44,886 nucleotides of DNA from Pseudonocardia sp. CNS-139 (GCA_001942415.1 MKJX01000200.1:1-44886), one strand, 5' to 3'. Shown: positions 21,420 to 30,013, counted from the stretch's first letter. Translations and numbers: made by a program. The notes: a model not told the origin generated them from the letters alone.

Positions 21420-21477
21420 ACCACTTCGGGCAACAACGGGGCGAGCAGGGTTACTCCCTTGAGGCACCGACCGTGAT

Positions 21478-22281
21478 CTAGCCGTCACCCGCGACGAGCG
21501 ACCGGAGCCGGCGCAGCTGGGCGGCGCGTTCGGCGGCCAGGGCCGCCTCGGGACCCGCGCCCGCGGCCACGCCGGCGAGCAGGGCGAGGGTCTCGGCGGC
21601 CGCCTTCGCCGGCGCCGCCGTCAGGCTCGTGACCAGGTCGCCGACCGCCGCGTCCAGCTCGGCGGCCGGCACGGCGCGCAGCGCGAGCCCGATACCGACG
21701 GCCTCCTCGGCGCCGACGCGCCGGCCGGACAGACAGATCTCGACGGCCCGGGCGTAGCCGACGGCCTGCACGAGCGCGCGGGTGCCGCCGAGGTCGGGCA
21801 CGAGCCCGCGCTTCGGCTCGGCCATGCAGAACTGCACGTCGTCGGCGACGACGCGCAGGTCGCAGGCGAGTGCGAGCTGGAACCCGGCGCCGACGGCGTG
21901 CCCCTGGACGGCGGCGACGGTGACCCGGGCCGGGTCGCGCAGCCACGCGAACCCGGACTGGAACGCGGCGATGGTGGCGTCCGCGGCCGCGTCGGGCAGG
22001 GCCGCGATGGCGGCGAGCCCGGGCTGACCGTCGACCTCCGGTGCGGCGAAGAACCTCTTGTCGAGCCCGGCCGAGAACGCCCGGCCCGCGCCGCGGACGA
22101 CCACCGCCCGCACCTCGTCCGGCAATGACCCGCCGATCGCCCGCAGTGCCTCCCACGTGGCCGGGACCTGCGCGTTCAGCGCCTCGGGACGCGCGAGCGT
22201 GATCACCGCACGCGGGCCGTCGACGTCGAGCGCGAGCCCACCACGCCTGAGGAGGTCCGGGTCGACCGTCGCCGTCGTCAC
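21478..22281 (-). CDS. Enoyl-CoA hydratase/isomerase family protein (EchA12-like)
   Basis: Crotonase-fold protein, 267 aa, intact. Blocks: V-I-T-L-A-R-P-E-A-L-N-A, V-R-G-A-G-R-A-F-S-A-G-L-D (oxyanion hole), G-H-A-V-G-A-G-F-Q-L-A-L-A-C-D-L-R, and M-A-E-P-K-R-G-L-V-P-D-L-G-G-T. The placement beside an ABC-F gene and near acnR matches Mtb Rv1472 (echA12), Rv1473 and Rv1474c. Predicted to act on an enoyl-CoA, but crotonases vary and the substrate cannot be read. It starts at GTG 22281 with a -10 box seven bases upstream. Confidence 0.88.
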   Translation of the reverse strand: MTTATVDPDLLRRGGLALDVDGPRAVITLARPEALNAQVPATWEALRAIGGSLPDEVRAVVVRGAGRAFSAGLDKRFFAAPEVDGQPGLAAIAALPDAAADATIAAFQSGFAWLRDPARVTVAAVQGHAVGAGFQLALACDLRVVADDVQFCMAEPKRGLVPDLGGTRALVQAVGYARAVEICLSGRRVGAEEAVGIGLALRAVPAAELDAAVGDLVTSLTAAPAKAAAETLALLAGVAAGAGPEAALAAERAAQLRRLRSLVAGDG

Positions 22282-22288
22282 GCCGGGC

Positions 22289-22294
22289 AGGTTA
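22289..22294 (-). promoter_or_regulatory. -10 element of the enoyl-CoA hydratase gene (leaderless)
   Basis: TAACCT on the minus strand ends 7 nt before GTG 22281, with no ribosome site between. Confidence 0.5.
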
Positions 22295-22325
22295 CCCCGC
22301 GGTAGCCGCGGGGCCGCGGCGGACG

Positions 22326-22535
22326 TTACTTCTTCTTGGTCCGCGTCGCGCCGCCGCGACCGCGCAGCGACACCCCGGTCTCGGACAGGACCCGGTGAAC
22401 GAACCCGTACGAGCGGCCGGTCTGCTCCGCGAGCGCGCGGATGCTGGCGCCCTTCTCGTACTTCTTCTTCAGGTCGGTGGCGAGCTTGTCACGCTGGGTG
22501 CCGGTGATGCGAGCACCCTTCTTCAGGTCGGCCAC
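22326..22535 (-). CDS. Small helix-turn-helix protein
   Basis: 69 aa, Lys/Arg-rich at both ends (M-A-D-L-K-K-G-A-R-I-T-G start; R-G-R-G-G-A-T-R-T-K-K-K end). The centre G-A-S-I-R-A-L-A-E-Q-T-G-R-S-Y-G-F-V-H-R-V-L-S-E-T-G is a clear helix-turn-helix of the short actinobacterial HTH type, conserved in Streptomyces and relatives. Function is not established; basic tails suggest DNA binding, perhaps nucleoid-related. Start GTG 22535 has a strong GGAGGAAC ribosome site. Confidence 0.85.
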   Translation of the reverse strand: MADLKKGARITGTQRDKLATDLKKKYEKGASIRALAEQTGRSYGFVHRVLSETGVSLRGRGGATRTKKK

Positions 22536-22553
22536 GGCCGTTCCTCCTTCGCC

Positions 22554-22575
22554 CGCCCGCGAGATTCCGCGGGCG
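22554..22575 (-). promoter_or_regulatory. Leader hairpin before the HTH gene
   Basis: CGCCCGCG (22554-22561) pairs with CGCGGGCG (22568-22575), loop 6 nt, ending 7 nt before the GGAGGAAC ribosome site. It could modulate translation or stabilise the transcript. Confidence 0.4.
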
Positions 22576-22790
22576 GATCGTTACCGGCCCCCCCGGTGCC
22601 GCAATGATCGTCCACGGGAATACCCGGGACCAGGAGATCCACTCAGTGATCGGTGAGCGGTTCCTCCGAACGGATCACGCGTACGGGTGATCATTGAGGC
22701 CGGGTTCTCACCCCGCCGTCACCCCGTCGCCATCTGGTCGTCACTCCCCGAGCCGAGTCCTACCCAGGCCGTTGCGGCTCGTACCACATC

Positions 22791-22817
22791 GACACCCGAC
22801 CCGCCGAAACGGGTGTC
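22791..22817 (-). terminator. Hairpin terminator after the ABC-F gene
   Basis: GACACCCG (22791-22798) and CGGGTGTC (22810-22817) form a perfect 8-bp stem with an 11-nt loop, about 39 nt beyond the ABC-F stop. No U-tract. Confidence 0.5.
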
Positions 22818-22855
22818 CGATCGGGTGGCCGGCCGGTGTCGGAGGAATCGCCCGA

Positions 22856-24476
<1,621 letters not shown>

Positions 24477-24587
24477 AGGGAAGCTCCAGGGTCGCGGACG
24501 GGGACAGGCGGCAGGACGTGGGGGCCGCAGCTACCCGATCCGGATCACCGCCTCAGAGTACCGGCCGCCGCACGGGGATTCGGGAAG

Positions 24588-24593
24588 TAGGGT
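24588..24593 (+). promoter_or_regulatory. -10 element of the SDR gene (leaderless)
   Basis: TAGGGT, identical to the fabG -10, ends 6 nt before ATG 24600. Confidence 0.55.
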
Positions 24594-24599
24594 CGGCCC

Positions 24600-25389
24600 A
24601 TGACCGACGTCACCGCGACCTCGCCGGGCGCGCCGCACTCGTCACCGGGGCCAGCCGCGGGATCGGGTTCGCCATCGCCGCCGAACTGCTGGGCCGCGGG
24701 GCGTCGGTGACGATCACCGCACGCAAGGCCGACGAGCTCGCCGCGGCCGCCGACAAGCTGGCCTCCGACGCGGCGGGCGGCGACGCGTCGCGGGTGCTCG
24801 CGGTGGCGGGCAACGCAGGGTCGGACGAGTCGCGGGCCGAGGCCGTCGCGCGCACCGTCGAGCGCTTCGGGGGCCTGGGCATCCTGGTCAACAACACCGG
24901 CATCAACCCCACCTACGGCTCCCTCATGGACGTCGACCTGGCCGCGGTCCGCAAGACGTTCGACACCAACGTCGTCGCGGCGCTCGGGTTCGTGCAGGAG
25001 GCCTACCGGGCGTCCATGCGCGAGCACGGCGGCGCGATCGTCAACGTCGCCTCGGTCGCCGGGCTGCGCTCCACCGGCGTGATCCCGGTGTACGGGGCGT
25101 CGAAGGCGGCGCTCGTGCGGCTCACCGAGGAGCTGGCCGGGCAGCTCGGGCCCGGGATCCGGGTGAACGCGGTGCGCCGGCGATCGTCAAGACGCGGTTC
25201 GCCACGGCGCTCTACGCCGAGGGCGAGGAGAACGTCGGCGCCGCGTACCCGATGAAGCGACTCGGCACCCCCGAGGACGTCGCCGCGCTCGTCGGGTTCC
25301 TCGTCTCCGACGCGGCGGCGTGGATCACCGGCGAGACCGTGCGCGTCGACGGCGGCCTCCTCGCGACCGGCACCCTCGGCTCCGCCTGA
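24600..25389 (+). CDS. Short-chain dehydrogenase/reductase (two apparent frameshifts)
   Basis: Rossmann-fold oxidoreductase of about 262 codons. Seen: L-V-T-G-A-S-R-G-I-G (cofactor), V-N-N-T-G-I-N-P-T-Y-G, N-V-A-S-V-A-G and Y-G-A-S-K-A-A (catalytic Ser/Tyr/Lys), ending P-E-D-V-A-A-L-V-G-F-L-V-S-D-A-A-A-W-I-T-G-E-T-V-R-V-D-G-G. Frameshifts near 24625 (between T-A-T and L-A-G-R-A-A) and near 25173, where one G restores V-A-P-A-I-V-K-T-R-F. The substrate cannot be inferred. The stop TGA 25387-25389 is followed immediately by palindromic element copy 2. Confidence 0.88.
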
Positions 25390-25457
25390 CCGCACACACC
25401 TCCGGTACTCCGCACACATGTCCGGCCGTGTGTGCGGAGGCCGGGAGGTGTGTGCGG
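25390..25457. repeat. Palindromic element, copy 2 (29-10-29)
   Basis: Left arm 25390-25418, centre 25419-25428, right arm 25429-25457; arms pair at 26 of 29 positions. Same size, arm sequence and position relative to a stop codon as copy 1. It fills almost the whole 73-bp gap between the convergent SDR (stop ends 25389) and dGTPase (stop begins 25463) genes. Confidence 0.85.
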
Positions 25458-25462
25458 TGGGC

Positions 25463-26977
25463 CTACAGCACGAGAGCGTCCGTCCAGAGGCGGCCGCTGC
25501 GGCCGGTGAGGACGTCGAGCAGGGCGCCGGCCTGGCCGTCCGTGAGCGACGCGACGTAGTCGAGCACGGCCCGGGCGCGGGCCATCGCGTCGACGTCCGG
25601 CGCTCCCCCAGCAGCCCGTCGGCGGCGAGCCCGCGGTGCTCCTCGTGCGCGAGCGCGACGAGGTCGTGCAGCCGGGGTGGCAGCCGCACCGGCTCGGCGT
25701 CGTCGGCCAGCCAGTCGGCGAGCGCGCCGACCAGCCCGGCCAGCACCGTGGCCTGTCCGCGCTGGTGGGAGGCCAGGTCGGCGCGCTGCAGCACGAACCG
25801 GTGGTGCACGAACTTCAGCACCGCCACCTCGTGCCACGGCGCCGCCGCCAGCACCACCGGCGCCGCGCGCACCGGCGGGTCGGGCAGCACCCGCACGCCC
25901 GCGACCAGGCGCGCCGTCCAGCGGGCGGAGAACTCGGCCACCGTGCGCTCCGCGGCCATCGACCCGTCGAACGGGACGGCGAGCAGCCCGTCCACCAGCT
26001 CCGCGCGCACGACCGCGACGCCGCGGCGAACGCGTCGTCGTCGAACGCCCAGGCGTCCTTCGCGCGCAGCCGGCGGCGCAGCCACTCCAGGGCGGCCCCG
26101 GGTCGCAGCGCCCCGAGCCCGGACGGGTCGGCGGCCGCGAGCCCGTGCCGGTCGCGCAGCCAGCCGCCCAGCTCGGCCGCGACCCCGGGCTGCTGGAGCA
26201 CGCCGACGCGGTGGAAGTCCTCCAGGTCGTGGATGGCGTAGGCGATGTCGTCGGCGGTGTCCATCACGGCGGCCTCGGCCGTCTGCTGCCACGGGCCGGC
26301 CGCGGGGAACGACTCGCGGCTCGCGACCAGGTCGTCCAGCTCGGTGAGGTAGCAGGAGAACTTCGCCGAGCCGGCCTCCGGGCGCCCGGGAGCGGCCCGG
26401 CGCCGCGCGGCGGGAGCGCGGCCGTGCTCGGGTGCGGGTCGGGGTGGCCCCGGCGCGTCCACGGGTACTTGAGCACCGCCGCCCGGACGGCCGCGGTGAG
26501 GTCGAGGCCGGTGCGGCCGGGGCCGTGCAGGTCGGTGGTCGTGACGATGCGGAAGCTCTGCGCGTTGCCCTCGAACCCGTCGGGCAGGCCCAGCTCCCGG
26601 CCGAGCCGGTCGAGCACCTGCTCGCCGAGGTGCCCGAACGGCGGGTGCCCGAGGTCGTGCGCGAGCGCGGCCGCCTCGACGACGTCCGCGGCGCACCCGC
26701 CCAGCGCGTCGAGCTGCGCGGCGGTGTCGGGGTCGCCGCACAGCCGCTCCGCGACGGCCCGGGCCACCTGCGCGACCTGCAGGCTGTGCGTGAGCCGGTT
26801 GTGCAGCAGCAGCCCGCTGCCCGTCGGGCTGACGACCTGGGTGACGCCGGCCAGCCGCGCGAAGAACGGGGAGGCCGCGATCCGGTCCCGGTCCACCCGG
26901 AACGGGCTGCGGGCCAGTCCCGCGCCCGTCTCCCCCACCGGTGAGCGGCGCGCGGCGCGAGCGGAGTCGTCGACCAC
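25463..26977 (-). CDS. dgt: dGTPase-like HD-domain triphosphohydrolase (three apparent frameshifts)
   Basis: Deoxynucleoside triphosphate triphosphohydrolase of the Dgt family, releasing tripolyphosphate from dGTP or other dNTPs. HD-domain metal ligands: N-R-L-T-H-S-L-Q-V-A-Q-V (His), A-L-A-H-D-L-G-H-P-P-F-G-H (His-Asp). F-E-G-N-A-Q-S-F-R-I-V-T, D-T-A-D-D-I-A-Y-A-I-H-D-L-E-D-F and L-K-F-V-H-H are further family blocks. Frameshifts near 26395, 26022 and 25605. Starts at GTG 26977 with a -10 six bases upstream. The Mtb counterpart (Rv2344c) is located elsewhere, so this gene is not part of the conserved acn-suf block. Confidence 0.88.
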
Positions 26978-26983
26978 GGCGGC

Positions 26984-26989
26984 AGGCTA
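26984..26989 (-). promoter_or_regulatory. -10 element of dgt (leaderless)
   Basis: TAGCCT on the minus strand ends 6 nt before GTG 26977. Confidence 0.5.
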
Positions 26990-27121
26990 TCGGCCGGACA
27001 TGGTCAGGGACCGAACCATCGGCGCTCGTCCCCCGGGGGGCGCCACCAGCGGCGTCCACCACTATCCCGAACGCCCGCTCATGCTGATGTGGGGGTTTGG
27101 GGCCAGGGGGCCGACGCGGCG

Positions 27122-27142
27122 CAGTCCGCGCATACGGGACTG
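27122..27142. promoter_or_regulatory. Dyad over the -35 region of the TIR gene
   Basis: CAGTCC (27122-27127), 9-nt spacer, GGACTG (27137-27142). With the -10 at 27157, the -35 hexamer would fall at about 27134-27139, inside this dyad, so a bound dimer would block the promoter. Confidence 0.35.
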
Positions 27143-27156
27143 TCAGGGGTCGGTCT

Positions 27157-27162
27157 TACAGT
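27157..27162 (+). promoter_or_regulatory. -10 element of the TIR gene (leaderless)
   Basis: TACAGT ends 6 nt before ATG 27169; no ribosome site between. Confidence 0.5.
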
Positions 27163-27168
27163 TGATTC

Positions 27169-27870
27169 ATGCAATGCACAGCCCCCAGTCGAGGCCACCG
27201 CACCTCCAGCGGTGCCGCCGCCTGCCCAGTACATGGCCGGTCGTCGTACCGGTCCTACACGTCGTACTCGTCTCCCGCCCACTCCTCTTCACCAACCCCG
27301 TCCCGCAGCAGTGGTGCCGGCGGGTCCTCCGGTGTCGGCGGCGGCAGCCGAACGGCGCGCCCTCGGTGGTCGCCGGCCAACTCGCCCGTTTCCTACACCG
27401 CCGAGGAGGTCACGGCGCTGGACCGTTACCGCAGCACGGTCGAGGCGGTAGGACAGCGGGCGGAGTCCTACGACTTGTTTTTGTGTCACGCCTGGGACGA
27501 CCGGCGCGGGACCGCGACTGAATTGCACAATCTCCTCGAAGCTGAGGACGTGTCGGTCTGGTTTAGCGAGAGGGACATCATCCTTGGCCAGCCGTTCATG
27601 CGGGAGATCGACAAGGGCCTGGCCAAGACACGTATCGGTCTCGTCCTCATCACGGCCGCATTCCTCAGGCGCATCGAAAGCGGTGGGGTGTCCGAGAAGG
27701 AACTTTCGGAACTTCTATCGCGTGACTTGCTGATCCCTGTCGCGCATGGGGTCACCTACGACGAGATTCGGTCGGTCAGCCCGCTCCTCGGGTCCCGGAA
27801 CGGGCTGAGCACGGAAGAGGACTCCATGGAGGACATCGCCAAGAAGATCGCCGAACTGATCGCCGTGTAG
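27169..27870 (+). CDS. TIR-domain protein with N-terminal C/H motif and Ser/Pro/Gly linker
   Basis: 233 aa, intact. Three parts. (1) Residues 1-23 contain C3, H10, C19 and H22 (C-x6-H-x8-C-x2-H), spaced like a small zinc knuckle. (2) Residues about 24-75 are Ser/Pro/Gly/Tyr-rich and probably disordered. (3) Residues about 98-233 form a TIR domain: Y-D-L-F-L-C-H-A-W-D-D-R, S-V-W-F-S-E-R-D-I-I-L-G-Q-P-F, R-E-I-D-K-G-L-A-K-T-R-I-G-L-V-L-I-T, then S-E-K-E-L-S and a C-terminal A-K-K-I-A-E-L. Bacterial TIR domains of this kind are often NAD-cleaving effectors in anti-phage immunity; activity here is inference, and I cannot assign the catalytic Glu with confidence. No ThsA-like or other partner is adjacent. 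Codon use and GC are lower than in neighbours, suggesting transfer. Confidence 0.85.
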   Translation: MQCTAPSRGHRTSSGAAACPVHGRSSYRSYTSYSSPAHSSSPTPSRSSGAGGSSGVGGGSRTARPRWSPANSPVSYTAEEVTALDRYRSTVEAVGQRAESYDLFLCHAWDDRRGTATELHNLLEAEDVSVWFSERDIILGQPFMREIDKGLAKTRIGLVLITAAFLRRIESGGVSEKELSELLSRDLLIPVAHGVTYDEIRSVSPLLGSRNGLSTEEDSMEDIAKKIAELIAV

Positions 27871-27918
27871 CACCAGGCGCTGCCAGACGGGTCGTGAGTC
27901 ACTTGCGGGGCACCTGGC

Positions 27919-28398
27919 TTACATGGGAATCGTGACAGGCTCATCCATGGGCCGTGACAGCTCCCACGCAAGAGGATGAGACGTGGAACGACAGATTGAC
28001 TTCTTCCGCAATCGCCACATGCGCCCGGAAAGGCCCCCAACCGGCCGACCCTCATGCTTGGCGTCGGTAAAGAAGTGTTCCTCAACGACGAGCCATCCCG
28101 TTGGGCTGACGGTGACAGTCCGAAGGTCTCCTTCGAGCCACTCATCGAGACGATCGGGCACCCGAATAGTGCTGATCGCGTCGTTCATCGCGGCCCACGC
28201 GTCGGCTCGGGTGTCAGCGAATCCGTATAACTCGATGGATGTCGCCGACCACCACACGTTCCACCTCCATCGCTGCCGGCGCTCGACGAACACCACCCGT
28301 AGATCCCACCCGTTCAGAGCCAGCGACCGCCGACCAGCCGGCGTGAATTGTCGTCCAGTTGGCGGGTGCTCGTCAGCCGGGTTGCTCGGTCCACTGAC
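27919..28398 (-). CDS. Unknown Trp-rich ORF, 5' end uncertain or truncated by an IS remnant
   Basis: About 159 in-frame codons with protein-like composition on the minus strand (W-D-L-R-V-V-F-V-E-R-R-Q-R-W-R-W-N-V-W-W, Y-G-F-A-D-T-R-A-D-A-W-A-A-M-N, V-T-V-S-P-T-G-W-L-V-V-E-E-H-F-F). No conventional start is convincing at the 5' end: the first plausible starts are two adjacent GTG codons at about 28296 and 28293 (V-V-F-V), while upstream sequence is antisense to transposase remnant. So either the gene is a short version beginning near 28296, or its 5' end was removed when the IS110-type element inserted. Convergent with the TIR gene, 48 nt apart. Family unknown. Confidence 0.45.
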   Translation of the reverse strand, partial: VSGPSNPADEHPPTGRQFTPAGRRSLALNGWDLRVVFVERRQRWRWNVWWSATSIELYGFADTRADAWAAMNDAISTIRVPDRLDEWLEGDLRTVTVSPTGWLVVEEHFFTDAKHEGRPVGGLSGRMWRLRKKSICRSTSHPLAWELSRPMDEPVTIPM

Positions 28399-28407
28399 CC
28401 ACTCCAG

Positions 28408-28653
28408 GAGTCGGCGGACACCGGACTGTTCTTGTCGGCTTTCGCCAGTCTCGCCGACCCCACAAGCCGCGCCTACTACGACCGCAAACGAGCCCAGGGC
28501 AAACGCCACAACGCCGCCCTGATCTGCCTCGCCTGCCGCCGCACCGACGTCATCTACGCGATGCTCCGCGACCGCCGCCCCTACGCCGGCCGAGCATCCC
28601 GACGCCGCCTTCGGCGGCTGCAGCCGCTTGACAGACCCATAGAGACACCCGTC
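28408..28653 (+). mobile_element. 3' remnant of an IS110-type transposase gene
   Basis: Translating + frame from 28408 gives F-L-S-A-F-A-S-L-A-D-P, S-R-A-Y-Y-D-R-K-R-A-Q-G-K-R-H-N-A-A-L-I-C-L-A, R-R-T-D-V-I-Y-A-M-L-R-D, which is the C-terminal end of IS110/IS1111-family DEDD/Ser transposases. The upstream frame is unrelated, there is no start codon of the family and no N-terminal DEDD domain, and no stop in frame near the expected end. This is a decayed fragment of about 80 residues. It marks a past insertion at the right edge of the TIR islet. Confidence 0.75.
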
Positions 28654-28722
28654 GGCGGCCGCGTCGCGTCGGTCCCCTCCCGTAGCGTGGATCTCGGGGG
28701 ACCCATCCCCTGGAGATGCTTC

Positions 28723-28752
28723 GGGGCCGAACGGTCCGGGGCCGAACGGTCC
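28723..28752. repeat. 15-bp tandem duplication upstream of the lycopene cyclase promoter
   Basis: GGGGCCGAACGGTCC occurs twice head-to-tail (28723-28737, 28738-28752), ending 31 bp before the -10 box of the next gene, so the second copy abuts the -35 position. Confidence 0.6.
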
Positions 28753-28783
28753 GGGAGACCGCGTCCCGGTGCGCGGCGGCGGG

Positions 28784-28789
28784 TAGAAG
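28784..28789 (+). promoter_or_regulatory. -10 element of the lycopene cyclase gene (leaderless)
   Basis: TAGAAG ends 6 nt before GTG 28796. Confidence 0.45.
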
Positions 28790-28795
28790 TGGTCC

Positions 28796-30004
28796 GTGCT
28801 GTCCACCGACACCGACGTGCTCGTCGTCGGCGGCGGGCCGGCCGGGCGGGCGCTGGCGGCGGCCACGGCCGCCCGCGGGCTGCGCACCGCGCTGCTCGAC
28901 CCGTCCCCCGACGCGCCCTGGCGGGCCACCTACGCATGCTGGGCGGCGGAGCTTCCGGCCGCGCTGCCGGCGTCGGTCGTCGCGGCGCGGGCGGCCGGGC
29001 GGGCCGTCGCGCACACCGCGCACGACCTGGGCTGGGACTACGCCGTGCTGGACGTCCCGGCGCTGCGGGCGCACCTCACGCCGGGCTGGCCGGCGTGGCC
29101 GTGCACCGTGGCCGGGCCGCCGGGTTCGAGGGCGGGGTCCGGCTCACCGACGGGCGGACGCTGCGGCGCCGCGATGGTCGTCCGACGCGGCGGGCGACCG
29201 CCAGCCGCTCGGCCCAGCCCCCGCCAGCCGCTCGGCCCAGCCCGCCGGGGCCCGGCGGCCGAGCAGACCGCGTACGGCGTGGTCGTGGCGGAGCAGCCCG
29301 CGTTCGCCGAGCCCGGGGAGGCGCTCTTCATGGACTGGCGCCCGGCGCACGGCGAGCCCGGCCCGGCGACGTTCCTCTACGCCGTCCCGCTCGGCGGCGG
29401 CGCGCTGCTGCTGGAGGAGACGTCGCTGGCGCGCCGGCCCGGCCTGCCGATCGGGGTGCTGCGCCGGCGCCTGCACGCGCGGCTGGCGGCGTTCGGGATC
29501 GCGCCGCCGGCCGGTGCGCGCGCCGAGACCGTGCGGTTCCCGCTCGACACGCCCCGCCACCGGACGCCGGGCGTGCTCGGTTTCGCGCCGCCGCCCCGCT
29601 CGTGCATCCGGCCACCGGGTTCAGCGTGGCCACGGCGCTCGCGCTCGCCCCGGCCGTCGCCGACGCGCTCGCCCGCCACCTCCCCGCCGGCCCGCGGGCC
29701 GCGCTCGCCGGGGCGCGGGACGTGGTGTGGCCGCCCGGGGCCGGGCTCGTGCACCGGTTCCGCCGCGCCGGGCTGGAGGCGCTGCTGCGGATGCGCCGGC
29801 CGAGGTCCCCGGGTTCTCGAGGTGTTCTTCGGGCTGCCCGAGCGCCACCGCCGGGCCTACCTGACGGCCCGCGCGGACCTGCGCGCCACGGCCGCGACGA
29901 TGGCCGCGCTCTTCGCCGCCGCGGACGGACGGCTGCGCAGGCGGCTGGTCGGCCCGGCGCTGCTCCCGCCGGTCGGCCGATCGGACTGCTGCTACCAGCG
30001 GTAA
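28796..30004 (+). CDS. Lycopene cyclase, FAD-dependent CrtY/CrtL type (several apparent frameshifts)
   Basis: Cyclises the ends of lycopene to beta-ionone rings. N-terminal dinucleotide-binding V-L-V-V-G-G-G-P-A-G-R-A-L-A, then W-R-A-T-Y-A-C-W-A-A-E-L-P. Later blocks typical of the family: Q-T-A-Y-G-V-V-V, F-M-D-W-R, T-F-L-Y-A-V-P-L, L-L-E-E-T-S-L-A-R-R-P-G-L-P, and P-A-T-G-F-S-V-A-T-A-L. The frame changes several times between 29105 and 29260, again near 29595, and near 29808 before F-G-L-P-E-R-H-R-R-A-Y. The many breaks make this the worst-preserved gene here; with error rate elsewhere near one per kb, true decay cannot be excluded. No other carotenoid genes (crtE, crtB, crtI) are in the window. 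Stop TAA 30002-30004. Confidence 0.82.
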   Translation: MLSTDTDVLVVGGGPAGRALAAATAARGLRTALLDPSPDAPWRATYACWAAELPAALPASVVAARAAGRAVAHTAHDLGWDYAVLDVPALRAHLTPGWPAWPCTVAGPPGSRAGSGSPTGGRCGAAMVVRRGGRPPAARPSPRQPLGPARRGPAAEQTAYGVVVAEQPAFAEPGEALFMDWRPAHGEPGPATFLYAVPLGGGALLLEETSLARRPGLPIGVLRRRLHARLAAFGIAPPAGARAETVRFPLDTPRHRTPGVLGFAPPPRSCIRPPGSAWPRRSRSPRPSPTRSPATSPPARGPRSPGRGTWCGRPGPGSCTGSAAPGWRRCCGCAGRGPRVLEVFFGLPERHRRAYLTARADLRATAATMAALFAAADGRLRRRLVGPALLPPVGRSDCCYQR

Positions 30005-30007
30005 CAT
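30002..30007 (+). promoter_or_regulatory. -10 element of the universal stress protein gene, overlapping the previous stop codon
   Basis: TAACAT ends 6 nt before ATG 30014, and its first three bases are the TAA stop of the lycopene cyclase gene. Confidence 0.55.
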
Positions 30008-30013
30008 CCTGCC

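Larger units (their letters stand above)
22536..22855. other. 320-bp gene-free stretch between the HTH gene and the ABC-F gene
   Basis: No coding frame with protein-like composition. It holds the HTH-gene leader with its ribosome site, a hairpin at 22554-22575, a widely spaced 8-bp inverted repeat (CAATGATC at 22602-22609, GATCATTG at 22689-22696) and a terminator-like hairpin at 22791-22817. Confidence 0.6.

Noticed and set aside
25463..26977. dGTPase plus TIR gene as a nucleotide-depletion defence pair
   Set aside because: They are divergent, dgt has a normal housekeeping sequence and codon use, and each has its own promoter; no sequence sign of joint function.
27169..27870. Thoeris or another multi-gene TIR defence system
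   Set aside because: No SIR2/SLOG ThsA, no STING or CBASS cyclase, and the neighbouring genes are dgt, an unknown convergent ORF and an IS remnant.
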